NCBI GenBank assembly: GCA_965222015.1 | Contig: CBDCTL010000012.1 | Coordinates: forward strand, 1 to 64,000 | Source of the DNA: JANQPX01 sp965222015 | GTDB taxonomy: Bacteria > Pseudomonadota > Alphaproteobacteria > Geminicoccales > Geminicoccaceae | Reading direction: 5' to 3' | Length of the DNA stretch: 64,000 nucleotides | Shown here: piece by piece, positions 52,355 through 62,646 of the stretch | Layout: each line of letters starts with the position of its first letter | How positions within the stretch are numbered: position 1 is the first letter of the stretch | Position numbers and translations under genes: made by a program | Notes under the pieces: model-generated | What the model saw: only the letters and a program-made list of their open reading frames with translations | Database searches by the model: none | Told to the model about the DNA's origin: nothing

Positions 52355-55300
52355 ATGTCCCGGTCGATGAAAATCTCGTCAGATCAGCAGGACTATGTCG
52401 AGCTGCAGGTTTCGACCAATTTCAGCTTTCTGCGCGGCGCGTCCCATGCCGAGGAGCTGGTCGAGACCGCGGCTGCCCTCGGCCTTGCCGGCATCGGCGT
52501 GACCGACCGGAACACACTCGCCGGCGTCGTTCGAATGCACAGCGCCGCCAAAGCCAAGGGTCTGCCCCTGGCCGTGGGCTGCAGACTGGATCTTCGGGAC
52601 AGTCCGAGTTTTCTCTGCTTCCCCGAGGACCGGGCCGCCTATGGTCGGCTTTGCCGTCTGCTCACCCTCGGCCAGCGTCGCGCCGAAAAGGGTGCATGCG
52701 CGCTCTACCTGGAGGATCTGTTCGAGGCCGCGAAAGACCAGGTGCTCGTCGTTCTCCCGCCCGAGGAGCCCGCCGCCGGTGACGCTTTCGAGCATCAGCT
52801 CAAAAAAATCGTCACCAGTCTCGACGCCCGCCCCTATCTCGCCCTCCATTATCTCTTTCGCGGCCATGATCGCCGGCGCCTGGCGACGCTCAGCGAGCTA
52901 AGTCAACGCGCCGGCGCGTCGCCGGTGGCGGTCAATGACGTGCATTGTCATGTGCCGGCCAGGCGGCCGCTGCAGGATGTGATCACCTGCATCCGCGAGG
53001 GCTGCACGATCGCCGAGGCGGGTTTTCACCTGATGGCCAACGCCGAGCGCCATCTGAAGCCGGCCCATGAAATGCTGCGCCTGTTTCGCGGTCACGAGGA
53101 CGCCACCCGGCGCACGGTCGATATTCGAGAACGGTGCAAATTCTCGCTGGACGAACTCCGCTACGACTACCCGGACGAGCCGGTGCCGCCCGGCAAAACG
53201 CCGCAGTCGCATCTCGAGGACCTGACCTGGGCGGGTGCGGCCAGGCGCTACCCGAACGGAATCCCCGAAAAAGTCCGGAAAACGCTGCAAAGCGAGCTCA
53301 GGCTCATCGCCACCCTCGACTACGCCCCCTATTTCCTCACCGTCCACGACATCGTCGCCTATGCCGAGTCCCGGAACATCCTGTGCCAGGGGCGGGGCTC
53401 GGCCGCCAATTCCGCGGTCTGCTACTGCCTCGGCGTCACCGCGGTCGATCCGACCGAGGTTGACCTGCTGTTCGAGCGCTTCGTCAGCATGGAGCGAAAG
53501 GAGCCGCCGGACATCGACGTCGATTTCGAGCATGAGCGCCGGGAAGAGGTCATCCAGTATATTTACCGGCGCTACGGTCGCGAGCGCGCCGGCATCGCCG
53601 CCACCGTGATCACCTATCGCTCACGCAGCGCCGTGCGCGAGGTCGGCAAGGTGATGGGGCTCTCCGAGGATGTCACCTCGGCGCTTGCCGGCACCGTCTG
53701 GGGAGTAGCCCGAGGCGGGCTTCCCGAGACTCGGGTCCGTGAAGGTGGGCCTCGATCCGAACGAGCCTGTGATCAAGAAAACGCTTGAGCTCACGGAAGA
53801 ACTGATCGGCTTTCCCCGCCACCTCTCCCAGCATGTCGGCGGTTTCGTCCTGACCAAAAGCCCGCTTTGCGAGGTCGTCCCCATCGGCAACGCCGCGATG
53901 GCGGACCGCACCTTCGTCGAATGGGACAAGGACGATCTGGACGCGCTCGGCATCCTCAAGGTCGATGTTTTGGCACTTGGCATGCTGACCTGCATCCGAA
54001 AGGCCTTCGAGCTTCTGCAGCACCACTACGGCCTCGCCCACGACCTCGCCAGCGTGCCGGCGGACGACAAGCCGACCTACGACATGCTCTGCCGCGCCGA
54101 CTCGCTCGGCGTCTTCCAGGTGGAGAGCCGGGCGCAGATGAACATGCTGCCGCGCCTCAAACCCCGCTGCTTCTATGACCTCGTGATCGAGGTCGCGATC
54201 GTCCGCCCGGGTCCGATCCAGGGCGACATGGTACATCCCTATCTTAGAAGGCGGGACGGCCTCGAGCCGGTCGACTACCCCTCGCCTTCGCCGAAACACG
54301 GCCCGCCCGATGAGTTGAGGCGCATTCTCGAAAAAACCAAGGGCGTGCCGCTCTTTCAGGAACAGGCGATGCGGATCGCGATCGAGGCGGCGAAGTTTTC
54401 GCCCGATGACGCCAACAGGCTGCGCCATGCCATGGCAACGTTCAGGCGCCGCGGCACCATCGACCAGATGCGCGAAAAATTCGTGGACGGCATGACCAGA
54501 CGCGGCTACGAGCACGACTTCGCCGAACGCTGTTTCAAGCAGATCGAAGGCTTCGGCGATTACGGCTTTCCCGAGAGCCATTCCGCGAGTTTTTCGAAGC
54601 TGGTCTACGTCTCCTCCTGGCTGAAATGCCATTTTCCAGCCGCTTTCGCCTGCGCCCTCCTCAACAGCCAGCCCATGGGTTTTTACGCCCCCGCCCAGAT
54701 CGCACGGGATGCCCGCGAGCATGGAACTGAAGTGCGTGAAGTGGACGTCAATCACAGTTCCTGGGACTGTACGCTGGAGTTGCTCGACTCGCCGGGTCCT
54801 GGACCCAACAACACGCACGCGCTTCGCTTAGGCATGCGCCAGGTGAGCGGCATGAACGACGAGCAGGCCGCAACCATCGCCGTCTGCCGGGACCGGCCCT
54901 ACACCTCCCTCCGCGACGTCAGAGACCGCACCGGCGTCCCGATCCGCACCCTGGAGCGCCTCGCCGCCGCCGACGCTTTCCGCTCCATGGGCCTGGACCG
55001 CCGCCAGGCGCTCTGGCAAGTTCGGGACATCAAATCGGAAAAGCCGCTGCCGCTCTTCGCCCATGCCGGCGTCAGCGGCCAGGGCGAAGATCAGGACGTG
55101 GCCCTGCCGCCCATGCCCATGTCGGAGCATGTCGTGGTCGACTACCAGACCACCGGCCTCTCCCTCAAAGCCCATCCTCTGAGCTTCATGCGAACAGCCT
55201 GCCAGGCGCGGGGTATCGTTTCGACCTCGTCACTTGCCAGGCTCCGGCACGCTGACCGCGTCGCCGTCGCCGGGGTCGTCCTGGTGCGCCAGCGCCCCGG

Positions 55301-55637
55301 CACCGCCAAGGGCGTGGTGTTCGTCACCATCGAGGATGAGACCGGCATCGCCAATTGCGTGGTCTGGTCTCAAACCATGGAGCGCTACCGCCGGGTGCTG
55401 ATGGGCGCCCGCCTCCTCCTGGTGCAGGGCCGCCTGCAGAAGCACGGCTCGATCATCCACCTGGTCGCCGAGCACATGCAGGACTGGACCCGTCACCTCC
55501 TCCGTCTCGCCGAGGGTGACGCACCCTGCGAGGGCGACGCGCCCTGCGAGGGTAGCGTACCCTATGACCTGCGCCCGTCCCCGCAGCGCCATCCGCGAAA
55601 CGTTCGCATCATGCCGAAATCCCGAGACTTCCACTGA
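52355..55637 (+). pseudogene. dnaE2: Error-prone DNA polymerase DnaE2 (ImuC) with a one-base frameshift
   Basis: From 52355 the frame gives the PHP domain (YVELQVSTNFSFLRGASHAE) and the polymerase active site (PPDIDVDFEHERREEVIQYI). Around 53741-53748 the frame is lost: VREGGPRSE replaces the expected VRE-VGLDPNEP. The protein continues in another frame (VGLDPNEPVIKK, FPRHLSQHVGGFVLTKSPL) to the OB-fold region and stop at 55637. Removing one G from GAAGGTGGGC restores a ~1,094-residue polymerase. Either the gene is broken, which would disable the mutasome, or the base is a sequencing error. No other damage is visible. Confidence 0.85.
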
Positions 55638-56145
55638 AGCGAGGCCATGCCGCATGCCAGACCGGCCCGCATCGAGGCTGACCGCTCCGCCACGCCCGGA
55701 CGCCCCGCCCGTGGGCTGACCGATCATACCGTTTCCGAGATAACATGACCTTCATCTCGGTTCGGTCTTCACCCCCACCACAGAGATCATGCGCCGTCGT
55801 GTTTTGGATTGCTCGAGGCGTTCTTTCAAGGTGAAAACGGTATCATACCGGCCCGCCTGGATTTTGACCGTTTTTCCATGTCATCGACGGCCAGGTGATG
55901 AGAGAAATCGCGTTGACCTTTCGTCAACTTGTTGCTGCCACCCTGTTCCTGGTCCAGGTGATCCTGGGAATCCGCCCTCCCGTCAATAAAGGGAGGGCTT
56001 GGCTCGGAATCCCGGGATCGCATGGATCGGCAACGGGTATCACCGACAAACGTCAACACCGGGTAAAGGCCAAGGTAAAAAAAGCGCCGCGTCGCCCGGT
56101 TCGCCTCTCTTCCGGCAAAACGGCCAAAATCCAGCCGGGTCGGAA
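55638..56145. other. Intergenic stretch between dnaE2 and gph
   Basis: No supportable gene. It contains the third hairpin repeat at 55951-56028. The short ATG-led frames here lack recognisable features. Confidence 0.55.
55951..56028. repeat. Long hairpin repeat, copy 3
   Basis: The left arm (55951-55973) is 21/23 identical to copy 1. The right arm (56006-56028) pairs with five mismatches. An inner perfect 8-bp stem GCCCTCCC/GGGAGGGC extends the hairpin. The sequence before it (TTGACCTTTCGTCAAC) resembles that before copy 2 (TTGACCGTTTGTTAAC). Confidence 0.75.
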
Positions 56146-56844
56146 TCAGACGGCGAGCGCGCGAAGGGCCGGCACCAGATCGGCGAAGGCATCGATGACG
56201 CGATCGGCGCCGAGTTCCCGCGCAGGCGTCGCCGAATAGCCGAAGCTCACCAGGACGCAGGCAACGCCCGCGGCCCGCGCCGTGCGGGCGTCGGTCGCAC
56301 TGTCGCCCACGAGTACGGTGCGCTCGGGCCCCGCGCCAAGCTGTTCGAGCACGCTCAGAAGATGCACGGGATCCGGCTTCTTCACCAGCAAAGCGTCGCC
56401 GCCAATGGCCGTCCGAAAGTGACGATCGAGCCCGAGATCGGCGAGCAGCCGGTCGGTCGGCCGCTGCGGCTTGTTGGTGCAGACCCCCATGGCCATGCCG
56501 GCGCTGCCAAGCGTCTCGAGGGTGGCGATGACCCCGGCATATGGCTCGCTCGATCGGGCCGGATCGACGCTGTAGCGCTTGAGATAGCGTTCGAACAGCT
56601 CGTCGATCACGACGTTGTCAGGAACACCACCCGAGGCCTCGAGCCCGGCGATCATAAGGCTGCGAACGCCGTCGCCGATCATCGGCCGCACGGCCTCCAG
56701 GTCGAGCCCCGGTCTTCCGAACTCGACCAGCATTTCGTTCAGGAACGCGAGAATGCCGGGTGCCGTATCCACCAGCGTACCGTCGAGATCGAACACCACC
56801 GCATCAAAGCGCCGCCTGATATCGTCCAAACTTCCGTCCTGCAC
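56146..56844 (-). CDS. gph: Phosphoglycolate phosphatase-type HAD hydrolase
   Basis: A 232-residue HAD phosphatase with a GTG start preceded by GGAGAG at four bases. HAD motifs are VVFDLDGTLVDTAPG (I), GVCTNKP (II), KKPDPVHLL (III) and VLVGDSATDARTARAAGV (IV). The cap-domain length and motifs fit Gph, which removes 2-phosphoglycolate formed during repair of DNA ends or photorespiration-like reactions. It is divergent from glmU across 99 bases. A far longer apparent frame is antisense reading through glmU. Confidence 0.88.
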   Translation of the reverse strand: MQDGSLDDIRRRFDAVVFDLDGTLVDTAPGILAFLNEMLVEFGRPGLDLEAVRPMIGDGVRSLMIAGLEASGGVPDNVVIDELFERYLKRYSVDPARSSEPYAGVIATLETLGSAGMAMGVCTNKPQRPTDRLLADLGLDRHFRTAIGGDALLVKKPDPVHLLSVLEQLGAGPERTVLVGDSATDARTARAAGVACVLVSFGYSATPARELGADRVIDAFADLVPALRALAV

Positions 56845-56943
56845 CCGTCTCTCCGGCTTGCCATTTGACGTCGCTCGGTTACATAGGCCAGACGCTCGAC
56901 CAATGCTACGCCTGCCCGGCAGAACCGACCGGAGACATTCACC

Positions 56944-58287
56944 ATGACCGAGAGCCTCACCGCCGTCATCCTCGCCGCCGGCAAAGGCACGCGCATGCGG
57001 TCCGGACGGCCGAAGGTGCTGCATCCGCTCGCCGGGCGCACGCTGATCGGCCACGTCCTGGCGACCGCAGGGCGACTGGAGCCCGAAAAGGCGGTGGTGG
57101 TTCTGGCGAACGGCATGGACGACGTGGCGTCGGAGGTCGGGCGGGCCGGATTGTCGACAGCGATCGCCATTCAGGACCCGCCTCTCGGCACCGGCCACGC
57201 CTTGATGGCGGCGAAGGAGCATCTGCCTGAATCCGGGGACATTCTGGTTCTCTATGGCGACACGCCGCTTTTGACAGCGGGCACGCTGATGCAGCTCCTG
57301 GCGAGAAGGCGGGACGAGGACGCCGCCGTCGCCGTCTTCGGCATTCGCCCGCCGGATCCGAGCGGCTACGGCCGGCTTCGCTTCGACGACGGCGGGCTGG
57401 CGGCTCTGGTCGAGGAACGGCATGCGGACGATGCGCTGAAGCGGAACGGGATCTGCAATGCCGGTATCATGGCCATGGACGCGTCGCGTCTCGGGCCGCT
57501 TCTCGACAGCCTCGAACTCAAGCAGCCGAAGGGCGAGTATTATCTCACCGACATCGTCCAGCATGCGCGCGAAAGAGGCTGGATCTGCACGGCTATCGAG
57601 GGCCCCTGGGAGGAAGGGCACGGCGTCAATTCCCAAAGCCAGCTCGCCGAGGCGGAGGCGGTGATGCAGCGCCGCCTCCGGGAAGACGCCATGGATCGGG
57701 GCGTGATCATGCCGGCGCCGGAGACCGTGCACTTCGCAGCCGACACCGAACTCGCTCCCGGCGTCGAAGTGCAGCCTTATGTCGTGTTCGGACCGAAGGT
57801 GCGGGCGGCGAAAGGGGCGGTGATCAAGTCCTTCAGCCATCTGGAGGGCGCGGATGTCGGCGAGGGCGCCCAGGTCGGCCCCTATGCACGCCTCCGCCCT
57901 GGCAGCGAAATCGGCGAGCGAGCGCGGATCGGTAACTTCGTCGAGACCAAGAACGCCGTGGTCGAGCCGGGCGCCAAGGCCAGCCATCTCACCTATCTCG
58001 GCGATGCCCGGATCGGCGCGGGATCCAATGTCGGGGCAGGCACCATCACCTGCAATTACGACGGCTTCAGCAAATACAGGACCGAAATCGGCGAGGGCGT
58101 GTTCGTCGGCTCGAACACGGCCCTGGTCGCGCCGGTCACCCTGGCCGACGGTTCGATGATCGGGGCGGGCAGCACGATTACCGGCGACGTCGCCGCCGAC
58201 GATATGGCGATCGCCCGCGGCCGCCAGCGCAACATCAAGGACGGCGCCGCCCGTTTTCGCGCGACGAAGGTGAAGGAGCGAAGCTGA
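56944..58287 (+). CDS. glmU: Bifunctional UDP-GlcNAc pyrophosphorylase / GlcN-1-P acetyltransferase
   Basis: A 447-residue GlmU. The N-terminal nucleotidyltransferase shows LAAGKGTRMRSGRPKVLHPL, QDPPLGTGHALM and YGDTPLL. The C-terminal left-handed beta-helix acetyltransferase shows GNFVETKNAVVEPGAKASHL, YLGDARIGAGSNVGAGTITC, NYDGFSKYRTEIGEGVFVGS and ARGRQRNIKD. It makes UDP-GlcNAc for peptidoglycan and LPS. All key motifs are intact. Confidence 0.97.
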   Translation: MTESLTAVILAAGKGTRMRSGRPKVLHPLAGRTLIGHVLATAGRLEPEKAVVVLANGMDDVASEVGRAGLSTAIAIQDPPLGTGHALMAAKEHLPESGDILVLYGDTPLLTAGTLMQLLARRRDEDAAVAVFGIRPPDPSGYGRLRFDDGGLAALVEERHADDALKRNGICNAGIMAMDASRLGPLLDSLELKQPKGEYYLTDIVQHARERGWICTAIEGPWEEGHGVNSQSQLAEAEAVMQRRLREDAMDRGVIMPAPETVHFAADTELAPGVEVQPYVVFGPKVRAAKGAVIKSFSHLEGADVGEGAQVGPYARLRPGSEIGERARIGNFVETKNAVVEPGAKASHLTYLGDARIGAGSNVGAGTITCNYDGFSKYRTEIGEGVFVGSNTALVAPVTLADGSMIGAGSTITGDVAADDMAIARGRQRNIKDGAARFRATKVKERS

Positions 58288-58331
58288 GAGCCGGATCCCC
58301 GACGAAACGCAGCCGAACTGCCGCTATCTAG

Positions 58332-58433
58332 TGATGTGACCACATCATTTGATTCGTATGGAGTTCTGCAACCAGTTCCAAAACCGTCATATTATACACT
58401 TGCCAACTGAATCTTCCGATGTGGTTCTACCAC
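58332..58433. other. Inverted repeats between convergent glmU and uspA-like genes
   Basis: TGATGTG-AC-CACATCA (58332-58347) and GTGGT-TCT-ACCAC (58421-58433) are perfect short inverted repeats in an AT-rich stretch between the two stops. They may be terminator parts or an operator-like relic. Confidence 0.35.
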
Positions 58434-58861
58434 TAGTCCCGCACCACCATGACGGACGTGTCGGCATGACGCACCACGCGCGCCGCGTTCGGGCCGAGCA
58501 GGTAGTCCTTGAGCTCGGGATGGTGCGAGCCCATCACGATCAGATCGACTTCTTCTTCGGCGGCCGCGTGGATGATCTCCTGGTAGATCTTGCCGACGGC
58601 CACGATGCGGCGGGTGTCGATGCCGGGCGGAATCTGCGCCTGGACGAAGGCCTTCAACTGCTCGGACATCTGACTTCGCACCTTCGCTTCGAAATCCTTG
58701 GGCAGATACTGCCCGACCACCGGCATGCCGAGGTCGGGCACCACGGTCATCACGACCAGAGCGGCGTCGAAGGACTCACAGAGCGTCACCGCGGTCGGAA
58801 CCGCTTTTCGCCAGGAGTGCTTGTCGTCGAGGTCGACGGGCACAAGGAGCTTTTGATACAT
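58433..58861 (-). CDS. Universal stress protein (UspA family)
   Basis: A 142-residue UspA-fold protein starting MYQKLLVPVDLDD. The ATP-type nucleotide loop is VMGSHHPELKDYLLGPNA (G-2x-G-9x-G(S/N) pattern, with GSHH and LLGPNAARVV), ending HADTSVMVVRD. It is a single-domain Usp of normal size. The upstream extension lacks a ribosome-binding site. Usp proteins modulate stress, energy or oxygen responses; the specific role is unknown. Confidence 0.9.
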   Translation of the reverse strand: MYQKLLVPVDLDDKHSWRKAVPTAVTLCESFDAALVVMTVVPDLGMPVVGQYLPKDFEAKVRSQMSEQLKAFVQAQIPPGIDTRRIVAVGKIYQEIIHAAAEEEVDLIVMGSHHPELKDYLLGPNAARVVRHADTSVMVVRD

Positions 58862-59002
58862 CGCCGGATTCCGCGCTTGAGGTTGTCGACGAGCCAGCCG
58901 CCCGGCCGCTTCCAACCGTGTTCGAACGGATTAGACAATGTTTTCCGGTTGTTGTCGATGTTTCCCGAAGACCGCGGATCGCGGCAGCCTGCACCGTTGC
59001 CG

Positions 59003-60508
59003 TCAGGCTATGGCGACCGGATCGGAAACCCTGACGCTGACCTTCCTGCCCAGCCACCAGAGCAGGGCGAGTGCGGGAAGCCCCGCGAGCGACGACAGGA
59101 CGAAAAAGTTGACCCAGCCCACGCCTTCCACAAGGAATCCGCTGCTCGGCACGACCACGAACTTGCCCAGCATCTGCATGAAGGACGTGAGGAGGGCGTA
59201 CTGCACGGCGGTATAGCGGCGATTGCAGAGCGAGGCCAGATAGGCGACGAAGGCAGTGGTGCCCATGCCGCCCGAGAGGTTCTCGATCAGAATGGTCAGA
59301 TGGAACAGGGCGTAGTCGGCACCGACATAGGCCTGAAGCGCGAACATCAGGTTCGAGGCCATCATCAGAATGCCGCTGATCCAGAGTGATGCCAGAATCC
59401 CGATCCGATAGATCAAGAGACCGGCGAGATAGGAGCCGGCGAAGGTCACGAAAAAACCGAACGTGCCGGAGACCCAGGCGATCTGCCCCTTGGTGAAGCC
59501 GGTTTCGATGTAGAAAGGGTTGGCCATCAGGGTCAGCAGGACGTCACTGGTCTTGAACAGCGAGATAAAGGCCAGGATCACGAGCGCGATCGCCACACCG
59601 TTGCGCGTGAGAAAATCCCGGAAAGGTTCGACGGCACCGCGGCGAAAGGCACTGGAGTGTCCGAACACCGTCGACAGAGCAGCGAACGAGGCGGCCGCAA
59701 CGACGCCTGCCGCCAGACCTCTGGACCCGCCAAAGCCTTCATACACGAGTAACCCGACGAGGACGCCCAGGATCAACGCCAAAATGAGCGGCAGTCTGCC
59801 GCCGGAGCTTTCCCGGATGCCGACATGGTCGTCCGCCGCGGTCTCGGGTTGGTACCGTTCATCCAAAGCGGGTTCGGGGAGTGCCAGCACGGTCACGATA
59901 CCGACCAGGATCAGCAGCGCCATGACCGTATAGGCCGCCGACCATCCCTGAACATCGGCGAGATAGAGGGCGCCCGCGCCAGCGGCCCACATGCCGATTC
60001 TGTAGCCGGTCACCACATTGGCAGCCCCCGCCCCCTGCCGGGCGTCGTCCAGCAGTTCGATCCTGAAGGCGTCGATCACGATGTCCTGGCTGGCCGAGAA
60101 AAAGGCGACCGCGAAGGCGAGCAATGCTGTCATCAAGAGATCGACCGCCGGATCGGTCTGGCCAAGACCGAAAATCGCCGCCATCAGGCAGACTTGGCTT
60201 GCAAGCAGCCAGCCGCGCCTGCGGCCAAAGACGGTGGTCAGCGGCGGCAACGGCATCTGGTCCATGAACGGCGCCCAAAGGAACTTGAACGTATAGGGCG
60301 CCAGCACGAAACCGAAGAGGCCGATGGTCGACTTCTCGACTCCGAGGTCGGCCAGCCAGGCCGAGAGCGTCTTCAGGATGAGCAGGATCGGAAGACCGCT
60401 GGAAAAGCCGAGAAACAGGATCGCGATCACACGTCGGTCGAGATAGACCTCGAGCCCACGCAGCCGGCCGGTCAACTCCTCTCCGTCTGGTTGCGTCTCA
60501 ACGGCCAT
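59003..60508 (-). CDS. ampG: AmpG-type muropeptide MFS permease
   Basis: A 501-residue major-facilitator protein with ~14 predicted membrane segments. AmpG-like signatures are ILFLGFSSGLPILLILKTLS near the N-terminus, YTFKFLWAPFMDQMPLP, FSASQDIVIDAFRIELL and LIENLSGGMGTTAFVAYLAS. AmpG imports anhydro-muropeptides from the periplasm for cell-wall recycling. Its N- and C-terminal halves are separated by a variable region near residue 225. It is transcribed alone. Confidence 0.87.
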   Translation of the reverse strand: MAVETQPDGEELTGRLRGLEVYLDRRVIAILFLGFSSGLPILLILKTLSAWLADLGVEKSTIGLFGFVLAPYTFKFLWAPFMDQMPLPPLTTVFGRRRGWLLASQVCLMAAIFGLGQTDPAVDLLMTALLAFAVAFFSASQDIVIDAFRIELLDDARQGAGAANVVTGYRIGMWAAGAGALYLADVQGWSAAYTVMALLILVGIVTVLALPEPALDERYQPETAADDHVGIRESSGGRLPLILALILGVLVGLLVYEGFGGSRGLAAGVVAAASFAALSTVFGHSSAFRRGAVEPFRDFLTRNGVAIALVILAFISLFKTSDVLLTLMANPFYIETGFTKGQIAWVSGTFGFFVTFAGSYLAGLLIYRIGILASLWISGILMMASNLMFALQAYVGADYALFHLTILIENLSGGMGTTAFVAYLASLCNRRYTAVQYALLTSFMQMLGKFVVVPSSGFLVEGVGWVNFFVLSSLAGLPALALLWWLGRKVSVRVSDPVAIA

Positions 60509-60651
60509 GGCGTCTTCGCCAGCTCTCGTCTACAGCGGTCTTCCTGCAAAGCTCGGACCGCTCGTCCTCACCACCGCCCGACAACAGCTTATCCCCGCCC
60601 GACGGCAGTATCCGATCCGCCGGAACGCGCTGAAGAGCGCCGTGCGGCCGG

Positions 60652-61251
60652 CTAGAAGAAGCGTTCCGGCACGTTGATGATGTCGCCCGGCAGAACTTGC
60701 GACGTCGGGCCGACCGCGACCTTCTTGCCGTCGGAGCCGCCGCGCTGTACCGTGATGCTGCCCTGGCTCGCCCGATAGGTGTAGCCGCCGGCCAGCGCCA
60801 CCGCGTTGATCACGGTCATGCCGTTGACGTAGGGATAGCTGCCGGGCTGGTTGACCTCGCCGAGAATGTAGAAGGGTCGATAGTTCAGGACTTCCAGGCT
60901 GACCTGGGGATTGACCAGATAGCCGCCGTCCTTGAACGCGCCCTCGATGTCACCTTCCAGGTCGCGCACGGTCTTGCCGCCGGCCCTGACCTCACCAACC
61001 AGCGGCAGAGCGAAGAACCCCTCACCGTCAAGCTGGAACTCTCCGGACAGGTCCTCGTGCCGGAACACGGTGACCCGCACCTGATCGCCCGGGCCGAGGC
61101 GGTATCCAGCGACCGCCTGCTCCTGCTGCTCAGGCGTGAGCACGGCTGCCTGCTCGGTCGGCTGCGGCAACGGCGGCGTGCTGGATCCGCCGCAACCCGC
61201 CAGGAGGCCGAGAGACAACAGCAATGTGCCAAGCAGGCGAAACCCCATCAT
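60652..61251 (-). CDS. Polysaccharide export lipoprotein (Wza-type, outer membrane)
   Basis: A 199-residue lipoprotein; the ATG follows GAGGAAG with suitable spacing. The signal ends in the lipobox LLAGCGGS. The Poly_export domain is YRLGPGDQVRVTVFRHEDLS, and a SLBB-like domain follows (PFYILGEVNQPGSYPYVNGM, AVALAGGYTYRASQGSI). It would form the periplasmic/outer-membrane channel for an exopolysaccharide. It is shorter than Wza (~380), like the single-SLBB exporters next to EPS loci. A beta-barrel protein gene lies upstream on the same strand. Confidence 0.9.
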   Translation of the reverse strand: MMGFRLLGTLLLSLGLLAGCGGSSTPPLPQPTEQAAVLTPEQQEQAVAGYRLGPGDQVRVTVFRHEDLSGEFQLDGEGFFALPLVGEVRAGGKTVRDLEGDIEGAFKDGGYLVNPQVSLEVLNYRPFYILGEVNQPGSYPYVNGMTVINAVALAGGYTYRASQGSITVQRGGSDGKKVAVGPTSQVLPGDIINVPERFF

Positions 61252-61413
61252 GGTCACTTCCTCATCCTACGTGATCTCGCACCGGCGAACATGGCCAGAC
61301 CGGCGATCCCGGCAGTAACGGCGTCATTCATCTTCGCACGGCGATGGTTAACAAACGGTGAATATGCCCAATCGCCACGGTAAGCACCAGTGCGAGCACC
61401 CGTCATTCGCCGA

Positions 61414-62646
61414 TCACAGGCGGAGCGTCAGCCCGACCAAAACCTCGTTGACCTTGTAATCCTGTCCGACCTCGTTAGAGCTGCGCTCGGCATGATCGTA
61501 ACCCGCCGTGAGCGATATGTTGCGATTCAGCCAGTAGGTCAGACCCGCGCCGACGGAATAGGTGTCGTCCTCCCGGTCGTCGCCGCGGAAATCGTCGTTC
61601 TGATAGCTCGCCCGCCCGTCGACGATCAGATTGCGTAGCAGCTCGTGGTCGATCGTGATGCCGAACTCGGTCCGGAAGTTGCTGGCAGCCCCGCCTTCAT
61701 CGGTCGGCCGGAAATCGCGCTGGCCGGAAAAGCCGACCGAGGTGAGCTGGGAGGGATTCCAGTTCAGGTCGACGCCGAAGGACACGCCTTCCTCGTCGTC
61801 GAAATCGCTCTCGTCGAACGACTGGACGCGATAGCCGACGAAGGCCTCGCCGAAGAGAACGGCGGTGACGTCAAGCGCAGCACCCAGCCTCGCCTCGTAG
61901 CCGTCGGTGTCCCGCTCGATTCCCGCGTCGTCGACATCGTCATCGCGATCTTCGACGTTGTAGCGGCCCTCGATGAAGGCGTTGAAACGCGGCGAAAGCT
62001 CGTAACTCGTGCGCAACAGGAAATCGTAGATGTTGGCGTCGCGATCGTCCTGGCCGTTGTTGTCGTAGGTATTGCGGACGACATCGACGCCGACGGTGAA
62101 TCCGAGCCGGTTGATCTGATGGTTGAGATCAAGCCCGCCCCCGAAGGAATAGGTGTCGGTCAGGTCGTCGGCGTCGGGATCCTCCGGATCGTCGCGGCCC
62201 TCATGACCTTGGCGCACCAGCGCGGTGGCGGCGAGGTTGGTCTGGCGCGAAACATCCACACGCCCCTGCGCGGCCGCGAAGAGATCTTCGTAGTCTTCGC
62301 CGCTCTCGTCGGCATGGATCGCGATGTCGGCGCCAGCCTCCAGGCTGAGCAAATGACGTGACCACTGCGACACGAACTCGAGAGTCGGCTGGATCTGGGT
62401 CACGAAGTCCGACTGCTCGTCGTCTTCGTCGAGCCCCACATTGTCGGAATAGGCCTCGGTGACGGCGAGTTCGGGAAACATCAGAAACGAGCCTGCACGG
62501 ATGCCGAGCGGATCATATTCCGGACGCGAGCGATTCGTGACCGTGGTGTTCGGATCGACCTCCTGTGCCTGCGCCAGATCAGGCAACGCCATGGCGGCGA
62601 CGGCGGAAGCGAGCAATAGACGATGGGCGATTGGCGAAGCGATCAC
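61414..62646 (-). CDS. Outer-membrane beta-barrel protein (BBP2-like)
   Basis: A 410-residue exported protein. The GTG at 62646 was preferred because GGGAGA lies six bases upstream; an in-frame TTG six codons earlier is possible. Its signal peptide is AHRLLLASAVAAMALPDLAQ. The body has alternating short strands with aromatic ends and Asp-rich loops (DDEQSDFVTQIQPTLEF, DLTDTYSFGGGLDLNHQ, FNAFIEGRYNVEDRDDD), ending LVGLTLRL with a hydrophobic C-terminus. This class of barrel (outer_memb_BBP2/VpsM-type) often accompanies PEP-CTERM/exopolysaccharide loci. The export lipoprotein gene follows on the same strand. Confidence 0.85.
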   Translation of the reverse strand: MIASPIAHRLLLASAVAAMALPDLAQAQEVDPNTTVTNRSRPEYDPLGIRAGSFLMFPELAVTEAYSDNVGLDEDDEQSDFVTQIQPTLEFVSQWSRHLLSLEAGADIAIHADESGEDYEDLFAAAQGRVDVSRQTNLAATALVRQGHEGRDDPEDPDADDLTDTYSFGGGLDLNHQINRLGFTVGVDVVRNTYDNNGQDDRDANIYDFLLRTSYELSPRFNAFIEGRYNVEDRDDDVDDAGIERDTDGYEARLGAALDVTAVLFGEAFVGYRVQSFDESDFDDEEGVSFGVDLNWNPSQLTSVGFSGQRDFRPTDEGGAASNFRTEFGITIDHELLRNLIVDGRASYQNDDFRGDDREDDTYSVGAGLTYWLNRNISLTAGYDHAERSSNEVGQDYKVNEVLVGLTLRL

